Origin: Pseudomonas crudilactis
GTDB taxonomy: Bacteria; Pseudomonadota; Gammaproteobacteria; Pseudomonadales; Pseudomonadaceae
Assembly (NCBI RefSeq): GCF_013433315.1
Contig: NZ_WXVV01000026.1
Span: 1 to 64,000 of the forward strand
Direction of reading: 5' to 3'
DNA: 64,000 nt
Position 1 is the first letter of the stretch. Every line of letters starts with the position of its first letter. The translations under genes and the position numbers were made by a program. Under the pieces are notes generated by a model. The model was not told the DNA's origin. It saw nothing but the letters and a program-made list of their open reading frames with translations, and ran no database searches. Shown in pieces: positions 9,061-17,555 of the stretch.

Positions 9061-9892
9061 GGTAGCTCCTCTTCAACAGCAGTTGATGCACGACGGTGAC
9101 GATGGTCATCAGCGCCACCAACACCACGGCCAAAGCGCTGGCCAGATTCGGGTCGAGGGAAATATCGCCGGAGACCATTGCTGCGATACGGATCGGCAGC
9201 ACGTTGAAGTTGCCCGTGGTCAACGCGTACACCGTGGCATAAGCACCGAGGGCGTTGGCCAGCAGGATCACGAACGTGCCGAGCAACGCCGGGGTCAATA
9301 CCGGCAAACCGATGTGCCGCCAGAACTGCCAGCCATTGGCGCCAAGCAACGCGGCGGACTCGCGCCAGTCTTCACGCAAGGCGTCGAAGGCCGGGTAGAG
9401 CAGCAGCACGCCAAGCGGAATCTGGAAGTAGGTGTAGAGGATGATCAGGCCGGTTTTCGAGTACAGATTGAAGTCCTGAATGATCCCCGACTGCTTCAAC
9501 ATGATGGTGATGCTGCCGTTGAAACCGAGCAGGATGATGAACGCGAACGCCAGCGGTACACCGGCGAAGTTGCTGGTCATGTTGGCGAAGGCGTTGACGA
9601 AGTTGCGCAGTTTCGAGTCGACCCGGCGCAGGGAATACGCCCCGAGCACGGCAATGACGATGCCGAACACACTCGACCAGAAACTGATCTCCAGGCTGTA
9701 CTGGATCGCCTGCAAATAGAACTTCGAATTGAAGATCTTGGTGAAGTTTTCGATGCCCCAACCGAACTCTTCCGATTGCAGGCTGTTGATCATCACCCAG
9801 ACCAGCGGGGCGATCTCGAAGACGATAAAGAACAGCGCGAAGGGCACCAGGCACAGCGCCGCGAGCCATTTGCCGCGAGTCATTGAGTTCAC
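9047..9892 (-). CDS. ABC importer inner-membrane permease 1
   Basis: A 281-residue permease beginning VNSMTRGKWLAALCL with about six membrane segments; its EAA loop carries ESAALLGANGWQFWRHIGLP. The frame stays open far upstream, but that part is only the antisense-frame shadow of the hydrolase gene. The GTG at 9892 overlaps the hydrolase TGA (GTGA) and has GGGAG 8 bases upstream, so it is preferred to the ATG at 9883. The ends overlap both neighbours, as in a single operon. Confidence 0.9.
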   Translation of the reverse strand: MNSMTRGKWLAALCLVPFALFFIVFEIAPLVWVMINSLQSEEFGWGIENFTKIFNSKFYLQAIQYSLEISFWSSVFGIVIAVLGAYSLRRVDSKLRNFVNAFANMTSNFAGVPLAFAFIILLGFNGSITIMLKQSGIIQDFNLYSKTGLIILYTYFQIPLGVLLLYPAFDALREDWRESAALLGANGWQFWRHIGLPVLTPALLGTFVILLANALGAYATVYALTTGNFNVLPIRIAAMVSGDISLDPNLASALAVVLVALMTIVTVVHQLLLKRSYHVSR

Positions 9893-10695
9893 TTGAGCAA
9901 CTCCCGGCACACAGGTTTGTCGTGGGGCACGCCAAGCAACTCGCAGACGGTGCCGCAGATTTCCGTTTGCTTCGGAGCCGCGCCAGCGTCCAGGCTGAAC
10001 GCATCGCCGAGGACGAACAGCGGCACCTGACGCTCTTCCGGCAACAGGCCGTTGTGCGAGCGGTCGTTGTTCATGCCGTGGTCGGCGGTCACCAACACTT
10101 GATAGCCGGCGTCGAGCCAGCTCTGCAGATAGTCGGCGAGGATGATGTCGGCGAAGCGCGCGCTGTTGCGGTATTGCGAAGAGTCGAGGCCGTGTTTGTG
10201 CCCGGCGTCGTCGATGTTCATCGGGTGGATCAGCAGGAAATTCGGATCGTGGCGCAGGCGCAGGTTTTCCGCGTCGGCGAACAGATGCGAATCCGGATAG
10301 TGATCGCTCCAGTAGAAATGCCCGTGCTGGATCGGCAGCGACAGATTGTCGGTGTGGCGGTCGCGTGCTGCCACGAACGGCGAACGGTTGTACAACTCGC
10401 TGACCCAGTGATACGCCGCCGCAGCCGTTTTCAGACCAGCATCGCGGGCGTAGTGATAAATGCTGCGCTGATTGGACAGGCGCGAGACGTTGTTGTGGAC
10501 GATACCGCTGTCGATCGGCGGCACGCCGGTGAGGATGCATTCATAAAGCGGTCGGGACAGGGCCGGCAGTTCGCACTCCAACTGGTAGAGCGCGGCGCGT
10601 CCTGCGCCAACATAAGCCTGCAGATGCCCCATGGCGTGACGCGCGACCTCGTAGTTGAGGCCGTCGAGCACGACAAGGATGACGTTGTGCTTCAT
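9889..10695 (-). CDS. Alkaline-phosphatase-superfamily phosphoester/phosphonate hydrolase
   Basis: A 268-residue protein of the nucleotide pyrophosphatase/phosphodiesterase fold. Visible metal and nucleophile motifs are VVLDGLN (D10), LSRPLYECILTG (candidate nucleophile S in place of the usual T/S), MNIDDAGHKHG and TADHGMN. No signal peptide is evident, so it probably acts in the cytoplasm on an imported compound. It sits between the binding-protein gene and the permeases and overlaps permease 1. The superfamily includes phosphonoacetate hydrolase and phosphodiesterases, so a phosphonate or phosphate ester substrate is a reasonable inference, not a demonstrated one. Confidence 0.85.
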   Translation of the reverse strand: MKHNVILVVLDGLNYEVARHAMGHLQAYVGAGRAALYQLECELPALSRPLYECILTGVPPIDSGIVHNNVSRLSNQRSIYHYARDAGLKTAAAAYHWVSELYNRSPFVAARDRHTDNLSLPIQHGHFYWSDHYPDSHLFADAENLRLRHDPNFLLIHPMNIDDAGHKHGLDSSQYRNSARFADIILADYLQSWLDAGYQVLVTADHGMNNDRSHNGLLPEERQVPLFVLGDAFSLDAGAAPKQTEICGTVCELLGVPHDKPVCRELLK

Positions 10696-10746
10696 AGGGG
10701 CAAAAACTCCGCGAAACAGGAAATTTCAGACTCAGCCGAGATCTCC

Positions 10747-10836
10747 TGTGGGAGCGAGCCTGCTCGCGATAGCGGTAGTCCAGTCAACATTGTCGTTGAA
10801 TGATTGACCGCTATCGCGAGCAGGCTCACTCCTACA
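10747..10836. repeat. REPIN (inverted pair of REP elements)
   Basis: Two ~30-base REP arms (10747-10776 and 10807-10836) in opposite orientation are separated by about 30 bases. It lies between the binding-protein gene and the hydrolase gene, so the operon transcript would carry a large hairpin here. Such hairpins can alter mRNA stability and lower downstream expression. Confidence 0.85.
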
Positions 10837-10876
10837 TGGGGATTTGTTTCAGATCACAAAGTGGTGATCAGCCGTG

Positions 10877-11944
10877 TTATTTCATCTCGACGATGACTTC
10901 TTCGTTCCACTGCTGTGGCAGGGCTTTGGAGGTCTTTTCCCACGCATCGGCGTCTTTGATCGGGGTGACCTTTTTGTACTGCTCGTTCGGCAGCAGTTTG
11001 GCCTTCACGTCTTCCGGCAGTTGCAGGTGCTCGGCGCGGATCGGACGGGCGTTGCCGCGGGCGAGGTTGGTCTGGCCGGCGTCGCTGAAGATGTATTCGC
11101 GGGTCAGCTTGGCGGCGTTCGGGTTTTTCGCGTATTTGTTGATGATCGTGGTGTAGCCGGAAATCACCGAACCGTCGGACGGGATCAGCACGACGTAGTC
11201 ATCCGGGTTGGCCATCTTGGCCTTGTAGCTGAGGCCGTTGAAGTCCCAGACCACGCCGACTTCGATCTCGCCTTTTTCCATGGTGGCGATGGTCGGGTTG
11301 GCCATCGACAGGCGACCTTGTTTGGCGATATCGGCGAACAACAGCAGCGCAGGCTTGATGTTTTTCTCGTCGCCACCGTTGGCCAGTGCGGCAGCGAGGA
11401 CGCCGTTGGCCGCTTGCGCAGCGGTGCTCACGTCGCCGATCGAGACCTTGTATTTGCCGCCCTTGAGGTCAGCCCACTTGGTCGGTACTTCGGAGCCGTG
11501 CAGCAGCTTTTTGTTGACGATGAAGGCGATGGTGCCGGTGTAGGCCAGCGCCCAGTTGCCGTCCTTGTCCTTGGCCCAGTCCGGGACTTGATCCCAGGTG
11601 CTTGGCTTGTACGGTTGCACCACGCCTTGCTTGACCGCGATCGGGCCGAAGGCAGCACCGACGTCGCCGATGTCGGCGGTGGCATTGTCTTTCTCGGCAG
11701 CAAACTTGGCGATTTCCTGAGCCGAGCTCATGTCGGTGTCGATGTGTTTCAGGCCGTAGGTCTTGGCCAGGTCTTCCCAGGTGCCTTTCCAGTTGGCCCA
11801 GTCATCGGGCATGCCGACGCTGTTGACGGCGCCTTCCGCTTTCGCAGCGGCTTCGAGGGTTTTCAGATCGGTGCCGGCCGCCATGGCGGAGGTGCACAGT
11901 GCAATGGTCGAGCCTAACAGTGTTGCCAGGAAAAGCTGTTTCAT
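10877..11944 (-). CDS. Periplasmic substrate-binding protein of ABC importer
   Basis: A 355-residue extracellular solute-binding protein. The signal peptide MKQLFLATLLGSTIALCTS ends at an AMAA cleavage site. The body resembles the Fe3+/2-aminoethylphosphonate/polyamine binding class (SBP_bac_1/8 type), with GDVGAAFGPIAVKQG and VGVVWDFNGLSYK. The start has AAGGAG 8 bases upstream. It is the first gene of the importer operon and faces the GntR regulator across a ~350-base divergent promoter region. The ligand cannot be read from sequence; the neighbouring hydrolase and operator motif favour a phosphorus compound. Confidence 0.92.
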   Translation of the reverse strand: MKQLFLATLLGSTIALCTSAMAAGTDLKTLEAAAKAEGAVNSVGMPDDWANWKGTWEDLAKTYGLKHIDTDMSSAQEIAKFAAEKDNATADIGDVGAAFGPIAVKQGVVQPYKPSTWDQVPDWAKDKDGNWALAYTGTIAFIVNKKLLHGSEVPTKWADLKGGKYKVSIGDVSTAAQAANGVLAAALANGGDEKNIKPALLLFADIAKQGRLSMANPTIATMEKGEIEVGVVWDFNGLSYKAKMANPDDYVVLIPSDGSVISGYTTIINKYAKNPNAAKLTREYIFSDAGQTNLARGNARPIRAEHLQLPEDVKAKLLPNEQYKKVTPIKDADAWEKTSKALPQQWNEEVIVEMK

Positions 11945-11990
11945 TCCGAAGCTCCTTGGTCGTGTTCAACGCTGCGATTGCGGTGGTTGT

Positions 11991-12002
11991 TGGTCTAGGT
12001 CA
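11991..12002. promoter_or_regulatory. Candidate GntR/HutC operator 1
   Basis: TGGTCTAGGTCA lies 47 bases upstream of the binding-protein start codon. It matches the pseudo-palindrome TGGTNTAGACCA, which I recall for the HutC-family phosphonate regulator PhnF, at all but two positions. A second copy lies next to the regulator gene. Confidence 0.55.
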
Positions 12003-12269
12003 GCAATACCTGAGCCAATTTAAGGGGGCTGGATGACACTTTGATGTCGGCGGCCTTGTTTCAGGCCTTATGTTTGCCCGGTATTGGCGGCTGCCAGATA
12101 AGCGTAGACCATGCTCAAAGGCCCGGAGAGCAAGGGACTTGGCCGATGTATTGCAAGTCGTGAAGACGACCGTTCGGTAGTTTTGTCATCTCTCGGTCAT
12201 CTGCACTGCCTAGGCTTGCAATATCAGGAAACGGCTCGATTGCCGTGCGGTTTTGCCCCGAAACAGTGC

Positions 12270-12281
12270 TGGTCTAGTCCA
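12270..12281. promoter_or_regulatory. Candidate GntR/HutC operator 2
   Basis: TGGTCTAGTCCA lies 14 bases upstream of the regulator ATG, one base off the perfect palindrome TGGTCTAGACCA. Its position would allow autoregulation. Together with the site at 11991 it suggests one regulator controls both divergent promoters. The rest of the 11945-12295 interval shows no gene. Confidence 0.6.
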
Positions 12282-12295
12282 GATAGGTAACGTTG

Positions 12296-13009
12296 ATGCG
12301 CGATGAGGCAACAAAAGCGGTGACAGCGATTGGCCAGGTGTTGCAGGAGCAGCTTGATCACGGATTGCTGGTTGCGGGCAGCAAGTTGCCGGCCGAGCGC
12401 AAGCTCAGTGAGTTGTTCGGTACGACGCGGATTACCGTGCGTGAGGCGTTGTTGCAGTTGGAGGCGCAGGGGCAGATCTATCGTGAGGAGCGCCGTGGCT
12501 GGTTCGTTTCGCCACCGCGTCTGGCCTATAACCTGATGCAGCGCAGTCACTTTCACGCGATGGTCAGTGCGCAGGGGCGGGTGCCGTCGACCGAGGTGAT
12601 TTCGGCGCGGTTGCAGCCGGCGTCGGCGGCGGTGTGTGCGTGGTTGCAGTTGCCAGCGTTGTCGAGCGTGATTCAGATTTGCCGGTCGCGGCGCATTGAT
12701 GGGCGGTTGGTGCTGTATGTGGAGCACTATTTGAATCCGCAGTTTTTTCCGGGGATTCTTGAGTTTGATCTGAATCAGTCGATGACCGAGTTGTATGCGC
12801 GGCATTACGATTTGCACTATGGGCGGGTGCGCTTTGAGATTGTGCCTACGTCGTTGTCGGTGGATGCGGCGGCGGCTTTACGGGTGTCGGTGGGGAGTCC
12901 GGGGTTGCGGATTGCTCGGGTTAATTATGATCAGCATGAGCGGTTGATTGATTGTGATCTGGAGTTTTGGCGGCATGATGCGATTCACGTTGGGGTTGAT
13001 GTGGTTTGA
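12296..13009 (+). CDS. GntR-family (HutC/UTRA) transcriptional regulator
   Basis: A 237-residue regulator with an N-terminal winged helix (about residues 5-70: GSKLPAERKLSELFGTTRITVREAL and the wing QGQIYREERRGWFV) and a C-terminal UTRA ligand-binding domain (about 90-235). This is the HutC subfamily that contains PhnF and PhnR. A TTG immediately precedes the ATG; ATG at 12296 is preferred. It diverges from the ABC importer operon and most likely represses it until the ligand is present. Confidence 0.9.
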   Translation: MRDEATKAVTAIGQVLQEQLDHGLLVAGSKLPAERKLSELFGTTRITVREALLQLEAQGQIYREERRGWFVSPPRLAYNLMQRSHFHAMVSAQGRVPSTEVISARLQPASAAVCAWLQLPALSSVIQICRSRRIDGRLVLYVEHYLNPQFFPGILEFDLNQSMTELYARHYDLHYGRVRFEIVPTSLSVDAAAALRVSVGSPGLRIARVNYDQHERLIDCDLEFWRHDAIHVGVDVV

Positions 13010-13049
13010 TCGTTTTTGGGGGGGCATATCCGTTGCTTCGGGTGTTGCT

Positions 13050-13313
13050 GATTAGGGTTCCGCCCTTACGGCGGGTCACTTTTTCCAGACGCCGAAAAAG
13101 TAACCAAAAAGGCTTGCTCCTGCGTGCGGCCCGCTCGCTGGGGCTCGGGGTCCCTTCGCTCCGGGATCGATCCGGGCGCAGCGCCTACGGTTTGCTTCGC
13201 TGCACCTCCTCTCGCTGTGTTTGGCTGCGCCAAACGGTCGCTACGCTCCCACCCCCGGATCAATCCCTCCACTCAGCCTTCCGACGTCGCCCGTGGATCA
13301 AGATCAAGAGCGG
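13050..13313. repeat. Conserved ~260-bp intergenic repeat
   Basis: A non-coding stretch beginning GGGTTCCGCCCTTACGGCGG, followed by an AAAAAGT/ACTTTTT inverted repeat around a CCGAAAAAGTAACC segment, and then a GC-rich section with many short palindromes. I recall near-identical sequence scattered in many fluorescent Pseudomonas genomes. Frames through it look spurious. Only one copy is in this window. Confidence 0.55.
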
Positions 13314-13388
13314 TACTCGAGCTAACGCTCATTGTGTTGAGTGGTGAGAAGCAGAAGCGATATAGGTTTACCGGTTGGGCTCAATCCA

Positions 13389-13567
13389 TGTGGGAGCTGG
13401 CTTGCCAGCGATGGCGGCCTGACAGCCGACCTGTTTCTGACAGGCTGCACACGGTCCAAATGTGGGAGCGAGCTTGCTCGCGAAAGCGGCCTGACAGCCG
13501 ACCCATTTCTTGCAGGCTGCACACAATTCAAATGTGGGAGCGAGCCTGCTCGCGAAAGCGCCCCCAC
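13389..13567. repeat. Tandem 72-bp repeat array built on a REP element
   Basis: Three REP heads (TGTGGGAGC...) start at 13389, 13461 and 13533, exactly 72 bases apart and all in the same orientation. The shared spacer carries GCGGCCTGACAGCCGACC and CAGGCTGCACAC. The first head is diverged (CTGGCTTGCCAGCG). The array lies between the repeat at 13050 and the amidohydrolase gene. Confidence 0.85.
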
Positions 13568-13580
13568 AGTCACCTAATCT

Positions 13581-14915
13581 CTACTTGCCTGCCCCCGCAT
13601 TGGTATACAAATAATCCGTCGCCAACGAGGCCAATGTCCTCACGCCCACCACCAGCGCCGACTCATCCACAAAGAACCCCGGATTATGATTGGGCGCAGC
13701 CTTGCTCATGTCTTGATCCCGCGGTGTCACGCCGAGAAACACAAACAACCCCGGTACTTCCTTGGCATAGAACGAGAAGTCCTCCGCGCCCCCCACCAGC
13801 GGTGCATTCACCACATCATCCTTGGCCGCCCACTTCAAAGTCGGCAGCATCTTTTCCGTCAGCGTCGGGTTGTTGATGGTCGGGTCGTATTTTTCGATGA
13901 TGGTGACATCCGCTTTCGCGCCACCGCTTTCGGCGATTTTTTCCACGGTCTGGCGTACGTCGGCATGCAGTTTCTGGCGGATGCCGTAGTCGTAGGAGCG
14001 GATCGTGCCGGTCATGTCTACGGATTCGGGAATGATGTTGTAGCGCGTGCCGCCGTTGATCGTGCCGATGCTGACCACTGACGGATAAGAGGAGATGTCG
14101 GTGCGGCGGCTGACCACGGTTTGCAGGCCGACGATGGTTTGTGCGCCGACGGTGATCGGGTCGATGCCGTCCCATGGGCGACCGGCGTGGGTTTGTTTGC
14201 CGAGGATTTTGATGCGCAGGTCGTCGGAGCTGGCGAGGGTGGCGCCGGGGCGGTAGGCGATCTGGCCGGCGGGGACGCCGGCCCAGACGTGCAGTCCGAA
14301 AACGGCGTCGGGTTTCGGTGATTTCATTACGCCTTCCTCGATCATCATTTTTGCGCCCCAGGTGTTTTTGCCGTCGGGGATGAAGTCGCTCGGGCCTTCT
14401 TCGGCGGGCTGGAAATAGAACACCACGGTGCCGGGCAGGGTGTCGCGCATGCCCGTGAGAATTTTCGCCGTGCTGAGCAGGATCGCGGTGTGCGCATCGT
14501 GGCCGCAGGCGTGCATGACGTCGACTTCTTTGTCGAGGTAGGTGCCTTTGGCTTTCGAGGCGAACGGCAGATCGGAGACTTCCTTGACCGGCAGCGCGTC
14601 CATGTCGGCGCGCAGGGCCACGGTCGGGCCGGGGAGGGCGCCTTTGAGGACGGCGACCACGCCAGTGCGGGCGACGCCGGTTTTGACGTCCAGGCCCATC
14701 GCTTTGAGTTGTTTGGCGACCAGCTCGGCGGTGCGTTTTTCCGTGTTGCCGAGTTCCGGGTGGGCGTGGATGTCGCGGCGGGTTTCGAGCAGTTCGGGCT
14801 CGAGTTTTTGCGCCTGTTCGGCGATCGTTGTGCGGGTGCTTTCCAACGTCGCGGCGCCAGCGTGGCTGGCGAACAGGCTGAGTAGAACGGCTTGGGCAAT
14901 GCGCGTCAGTTGCAT
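13581..14915 (-). CDS. Exported M20 family amidohydrolase (HipO/AmhX-like)
   Basis: A 444-residue metallo-hydrolase with signal peptide MQLTRIAQAVLLSLFASHAGA. The family cleaves N-acyl amino acids, hippurate or similar amides, using two metals. The binding motifs are MHACGHDAHTAILL, QPAEEGPSD, GLHVWAGVPAG, and near the C-terminus GGAEDFSFYAKEVPG; the lid domain contains TLASSDDLRIKILGKQTHAG. The ATG at 14915 has AAGGAG upstream and gives the signal peptide. It follows the MscS gene by 64 bases on the same strand. The substrate is not determined. Confidence 0.92.
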   Translation of the reverse strand: MQLTRIAQAVLLSLFASHAGAATLESTRTTIAEQAQKLEPELLETRRDIHAHPELGNTEKRTAELVAKQLKAMGLDVKTGVARTGVVAVLKGALPGPTVALRADMDALPVKEVSDLPFASKAKGTYLDKEVDVMHACGHDAHTAILLSTAKILTGMRDTLPGTVVFYFQPAEEGPSDFIPDGKNTWGAKMMIEEGVMKSPKPDAVFGLHVWAGVPAGQIAYRPGATLASSDDLRIKILGKQTHAGRPWDGIDPITVGAQTIVGLQTVVSRRTDISSYPSVVSIGTINGGTRYNIIPESVDMTGTIRSYDYGIRQKLHADVRQTVEKIAESGGAKADVTIIEKYDPTINNPTLTEKMLPTLKWAAKDDVVNAPLVGGAEDFSFYAKEVPGLFVFLGVTPRDQDMSKAAPNHNPGFFVDESALVVGVRTLASLATDYLYTNAGAGK

Positions 14916-14979
14916 CGGTTTCTCCTTGATTATTGTTGTCGGGCTTCCCTGCCTGTGACTGCAACCGCGCGCTTGAGTG

Positions 14980-17133
14980 CTATTCCTTCGGCTCGCCGCC
15001 ACCGGCAGTGATCACTTGCACGCTCATGCGCGGCGTTGCCAGATCGAGTCCGGCTTCGTCGAGGTGGCGCTTGAGCGACAGGTTGAAGGCTCGGGACACT
15101 TCCCACTGTTTGATCGGCGCGGTCTTGAACCGGGCGCGCAGGATCGCACTGCCGGATTCGAAACTTTCGACACCCTGAATCTCCAGCGGCGACCAGATGT
15201 TGCGCCGCTGCAACGGATCGGTGCGCATCTTCTGCCCGACTTCGCGCATCAGTTTGATCGCGTCGTCGATTTCCATGTTGTACGGCACCGCGACGCGGAA
15301 GATCGCGTAGCCGAACTCCCGTGAGTAGTTCTTGATGCTTTTGATTTCGCTGAACGGGATGGTGTGAACGATGCCGTCGATGTCGCGCAGGCGCACGGTG
15401 CGGATGGTCAGCCCTTCGACGGTGCCGAGGTGGCCGCCGACGTCGACGTAGTCATCGATGGCCAGTGAGTCTTCGATGATGATGAACAAGCCGGTGATCA
15501 AGTCCGCAACCAGCGACTGTGCACCGAAACCGATGGCCAGACCGATCACACCGGCACCGGCCAATAGTGGCGTGACGTTCATGCCCATGTTCGCCAGCGC
15601 GACGATCAGCGCAATGATGAAAATCGCCACGAACAGCACGTTGCGGATCAGCGGCATCATCGTTTGCGCACGGGCATTTGCCAGACCTTTGCGCGAGCGG
15701 GTGAGGGCGTGGTGCACGGCGGTGTCGGCGAGGATCCAGATCAGCCAGGAGAAAATCAGTGTGCCGATCAGGCTGAACAGTTTGACGCTGACGTCGTGCC
15801 CTTCACCTTCGGCGAAACCGATCAGCGACTGGCCCCACACGCGCAGGCCGAGTTCGATGAAGACCAGCCAGACCACCAGGTGCGCGAGGGTGTAGAAGAA
15901 GTTTTTCAGGCGTTCGGAGTACAGCGCGTGGCGTTTCGGTCCGCGTTGCGGTTTCAGTGAGTGGCGGCGCACGAGGCCGTTGATCACCATGCACAACACC
16001 AGCAGCACGGTGCAGATCAGCGACTGGCGCAGTGCGGTGCTGGTGTCGCCGGCGGAGACGAACGTGGCGAACAGCGAGATGCCGACCAGCACCAGCGCCG
16101 GCACGTACCAGAAGGTGCCGAGGATTTCGATGGTATCGCTGAGGGCGCGGCGGGTCAGGCGTCGTGACAGCGGCTGGTTGCGAATCAAGTGCGCGATCGG
16201 CCGGCGGAAACGCAGGATAAACAGGCCGGTGGAGATTGCCGCGAGGACATTGGCGATGGTCGCGGCCGTGTGGGCCAGATGCACGCCGAGGCTTTCGATC
16301 AGGCGCGGATCGTTCAACGCTTCACCGAACGCGGCGAAGCTGCCGATCAGCCACAGCGGCCGGAACGCCTGATGACGCAGGATGTACAGCGCACGATGGC
16401 GGTGCGGGCCGTCGAGCAGGGAAAACGCGATCACGCAGATCGCCGAGAAACAGGTGCCGACCACCAACGCATAGGCCAGCACCATCGCCAGGCTTTTGCC
16501 TAGCGACGACGGTAGCGCGTAGCTCATGTAGACGGTCATTACCAACGCGATCAGCCATGGCCCGAGCTTGCGTAATGCAAAGCGCAGCATGTCGAGGGCT
16601 TTGGGGTGTTGCGGCAGTTCTTCGGTGAGGCCGAAGCGCATGCGTACCCGGTGACTGAGCCAGATCAGCGCGGCGGCGAGCAGGCTCCAGACCATCAGGA
16701 TCATGGCGAAACCGAAAATGATCGGCAGCCACTCGTTGGCCGGTAGCAGCATCGCGCTCAGTTCGTCCTTGGCCAGGTCGAACTCGTTGCCCCAGCGGTT
16801 GAGCGGGCTGTCGGCACCGGTGAATTGCTTTTCGAAGTTGGCGAGGGTCCCGCCGATCAGGCCGAGTACGCCTTCTTCGGGGCTGGCCTGAGCCTTTTTG
16901 GTGGCGTCGCGCAGTTTCTTCAGATCGGTCAGCAACTGTGCGCGTTGCTTGTCGTTTTCCAGCGACTTGATGACTTCGTCGAGGGACTGGCCGAGCGGTT
17001 CCTGCGCTTCGGGCTGCGCTTTGTTGGTGTTGAGCAGACCGGGTAAACCGACCGCTTGGGCGGGCGCCAGCGGCAACAGCGTCATCAGGCAGACGAGGAA
17101 CAGGCTGGGCAAAGCAAAAAGACGAGCGAACAC
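14980..17133 (-). CDS. Large MscS-family mechanosensitive channel
   Basis: A 717-residue inner-membrane channel. A signal peptide (VFARLFALPSLFLVCLMTLL to AQA) is followed by a periplasmic coiled region (about residues 40-115), about ten membrane segments and the MscS core. The pore helix reads LLAGAGVIGLAIGFGAQSLV, and the beta domain holds GTVEGLTIRTVRLRDIDG. It releases osmolytes on hypo-osmotic shock. The frame is open further upstream, but GTG at 17133 starts a proper signal peptide, with a GAGG about 11 bases before it. The C-terminus ends GGGEPKE. Confidence 0.9.
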   Translation of the reverse strand: MFARLFALPSLFLVCLMTLLPLAPAQAVGLPGLLNTNKAQPEAQEPLGQSLDEVIKSLENDKQRAQLLTDLKKLRDATKKAQASPEEGVLGLIGGTLANFEKQFTGADSPLNRWGNEFDLAKDELSAMLLPANEWLPIIFGFAMILMVWSLLAAALIWLSHRVRMRFGLTEELPQHPKALDMLRFALRKLGPWLIALVMTVYMSYALPSSLGKSLAMVLAYALVVGTCFSAICVIAFSLLDGPHRHRALYILRHQAFRPLWLIGSFAAFGEALNDPRLIESLGVHLAHTAATIANVLAAISTGLFILRFRRPIAHLIRNQPLSRRLTRRALSDTIEILGTFWYVPALVLVGISLFATFVSAGDTSTALRQSLICTVLLVLCMVINGLVRRHSLKPQRGPKRHALYSERLKNFFYTLAHLVVWLVFIELGLRVWGQSLIGFAEGEGHDVSVKLFSLIGTLIFSWLIWILADTAVHHALTRSRKGLANARAQTMMPLIRNVLFVAIFIIALIVALANMGMNVTPLLAGAGVIGLAIGFGAQSLVADLITGLFIIIEDSLAIDDYVDVGGHLGTVEGLTIRTVRLRDIDGIVHTIPFSEIKSIKNYSREFGYAIFRVAVPYNMEIDDAIKLMREVGQKMRTDPLQRRNIWSPLEIQGVESFESGSAILRARFKTAPIKQWEVSRAFNLSLKRHLDEAGLDLATPRMSVQVITAGGGEPKE

Positions 17134-17210
17134 TAGGCGGTCAACCTCGCAAGGGGCGGATTCGCTGGAGTGTACGAGGCCCACTAATGCATTGCGAGCC
17201 GGGCGCGGAT

Positions 17211-17387
17211 TTATTCGTTGAGTTTGGCGAGGATCTTGTACACCACCGTGGCGAGGATCGTCAGCATGCCGATCCACATGGCGAACACCCCGGCGTTCTT
17301 GTCACGGAAGTTGAAACCGATCGCCAACAGGATCATTCCGCACAGGATGGGAATGAGCATGGCGTGGAACGAAGACATCGAGATCAT
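17211..17387 (-). CDS. Small two-helix membrane protein (58 aa)
   Basis: A short frame encoding MISMSSFHAMLIPILCGMIL followed by a charged turn (NFRDKNAG) and a second hydrophobic helix (VFAMWIGMLTILATVVYKIL), ending AKLNE. Two membrane helices around a basic loop, a good stop and no competing gene make it credible. A second ATG lies at 17378. It sits 77 bases upstream of the MscS start on the same strand, so the two may be cotranscribed. Function unknown. Confidence 0.7.
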   Translation of the reverse strand: MISMSSFHAMLIPILCGMILLAIGFNFRDKNAGVFAMWIGMLTILATVVYKILAKLNE

Positions 17388-17453
17388 GGAGACTGCCTTG
17401 TCGAAATGAATGATGTAAGTCTAGGTCGGTTTCTGCCGGCCGGTATTGATCTG

Positions 17454-17530
17454 AGTAGGAGCTGCCGAAGGCTGCGATCTTTTGATTTTGTTTTTAAGAT
17501 CAAAAGATCGCAGCCTTCGGCAGCTCCTAC
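17454..17530. repeat. Inverted repeat, second REP-like family
   Basis: GTAGGAGCTGCCGAAGGCTG and its complement form two ~35-base arms around a short T-rich loop, with GCGATCTTTTGAT/ATCAAAAGATCGC in the inner stem. The same element, slightly diverged, is at 29665-29742. It differs in sequence from the GTGGGAGCGAG REPs. Confidence 0.85.
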
Positions 17531-17555
17531 ATTGAATCGCATTTTGCCGAAGGTT

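Noticed and set aside
9893..10540. N-terminal extension of permease 1 by about 216 residues
   Set aside because: It overlaps the phosphatase-superfamily gene in another frame and is arginine/proline-rich with no membrane segments; GTG 9892 gives a normal permease.
13389..13567. CRISPR array
   Set aside because: The unit is 72 bases with nearly identical spacers and a REP core; no cas genes and no unique spacers.
13006..13876. Frames through the region 13006-13876
   Set aside because: They run through dispersed repeats and antisense to the amidohydrolase gene; no ribosome site or family match.
17218..17409. 63-codon plus-strand frame near the MscS gene
   Set aside because: Antisense to a better minus-strand frame of 58 codons with two clear membrane helices.
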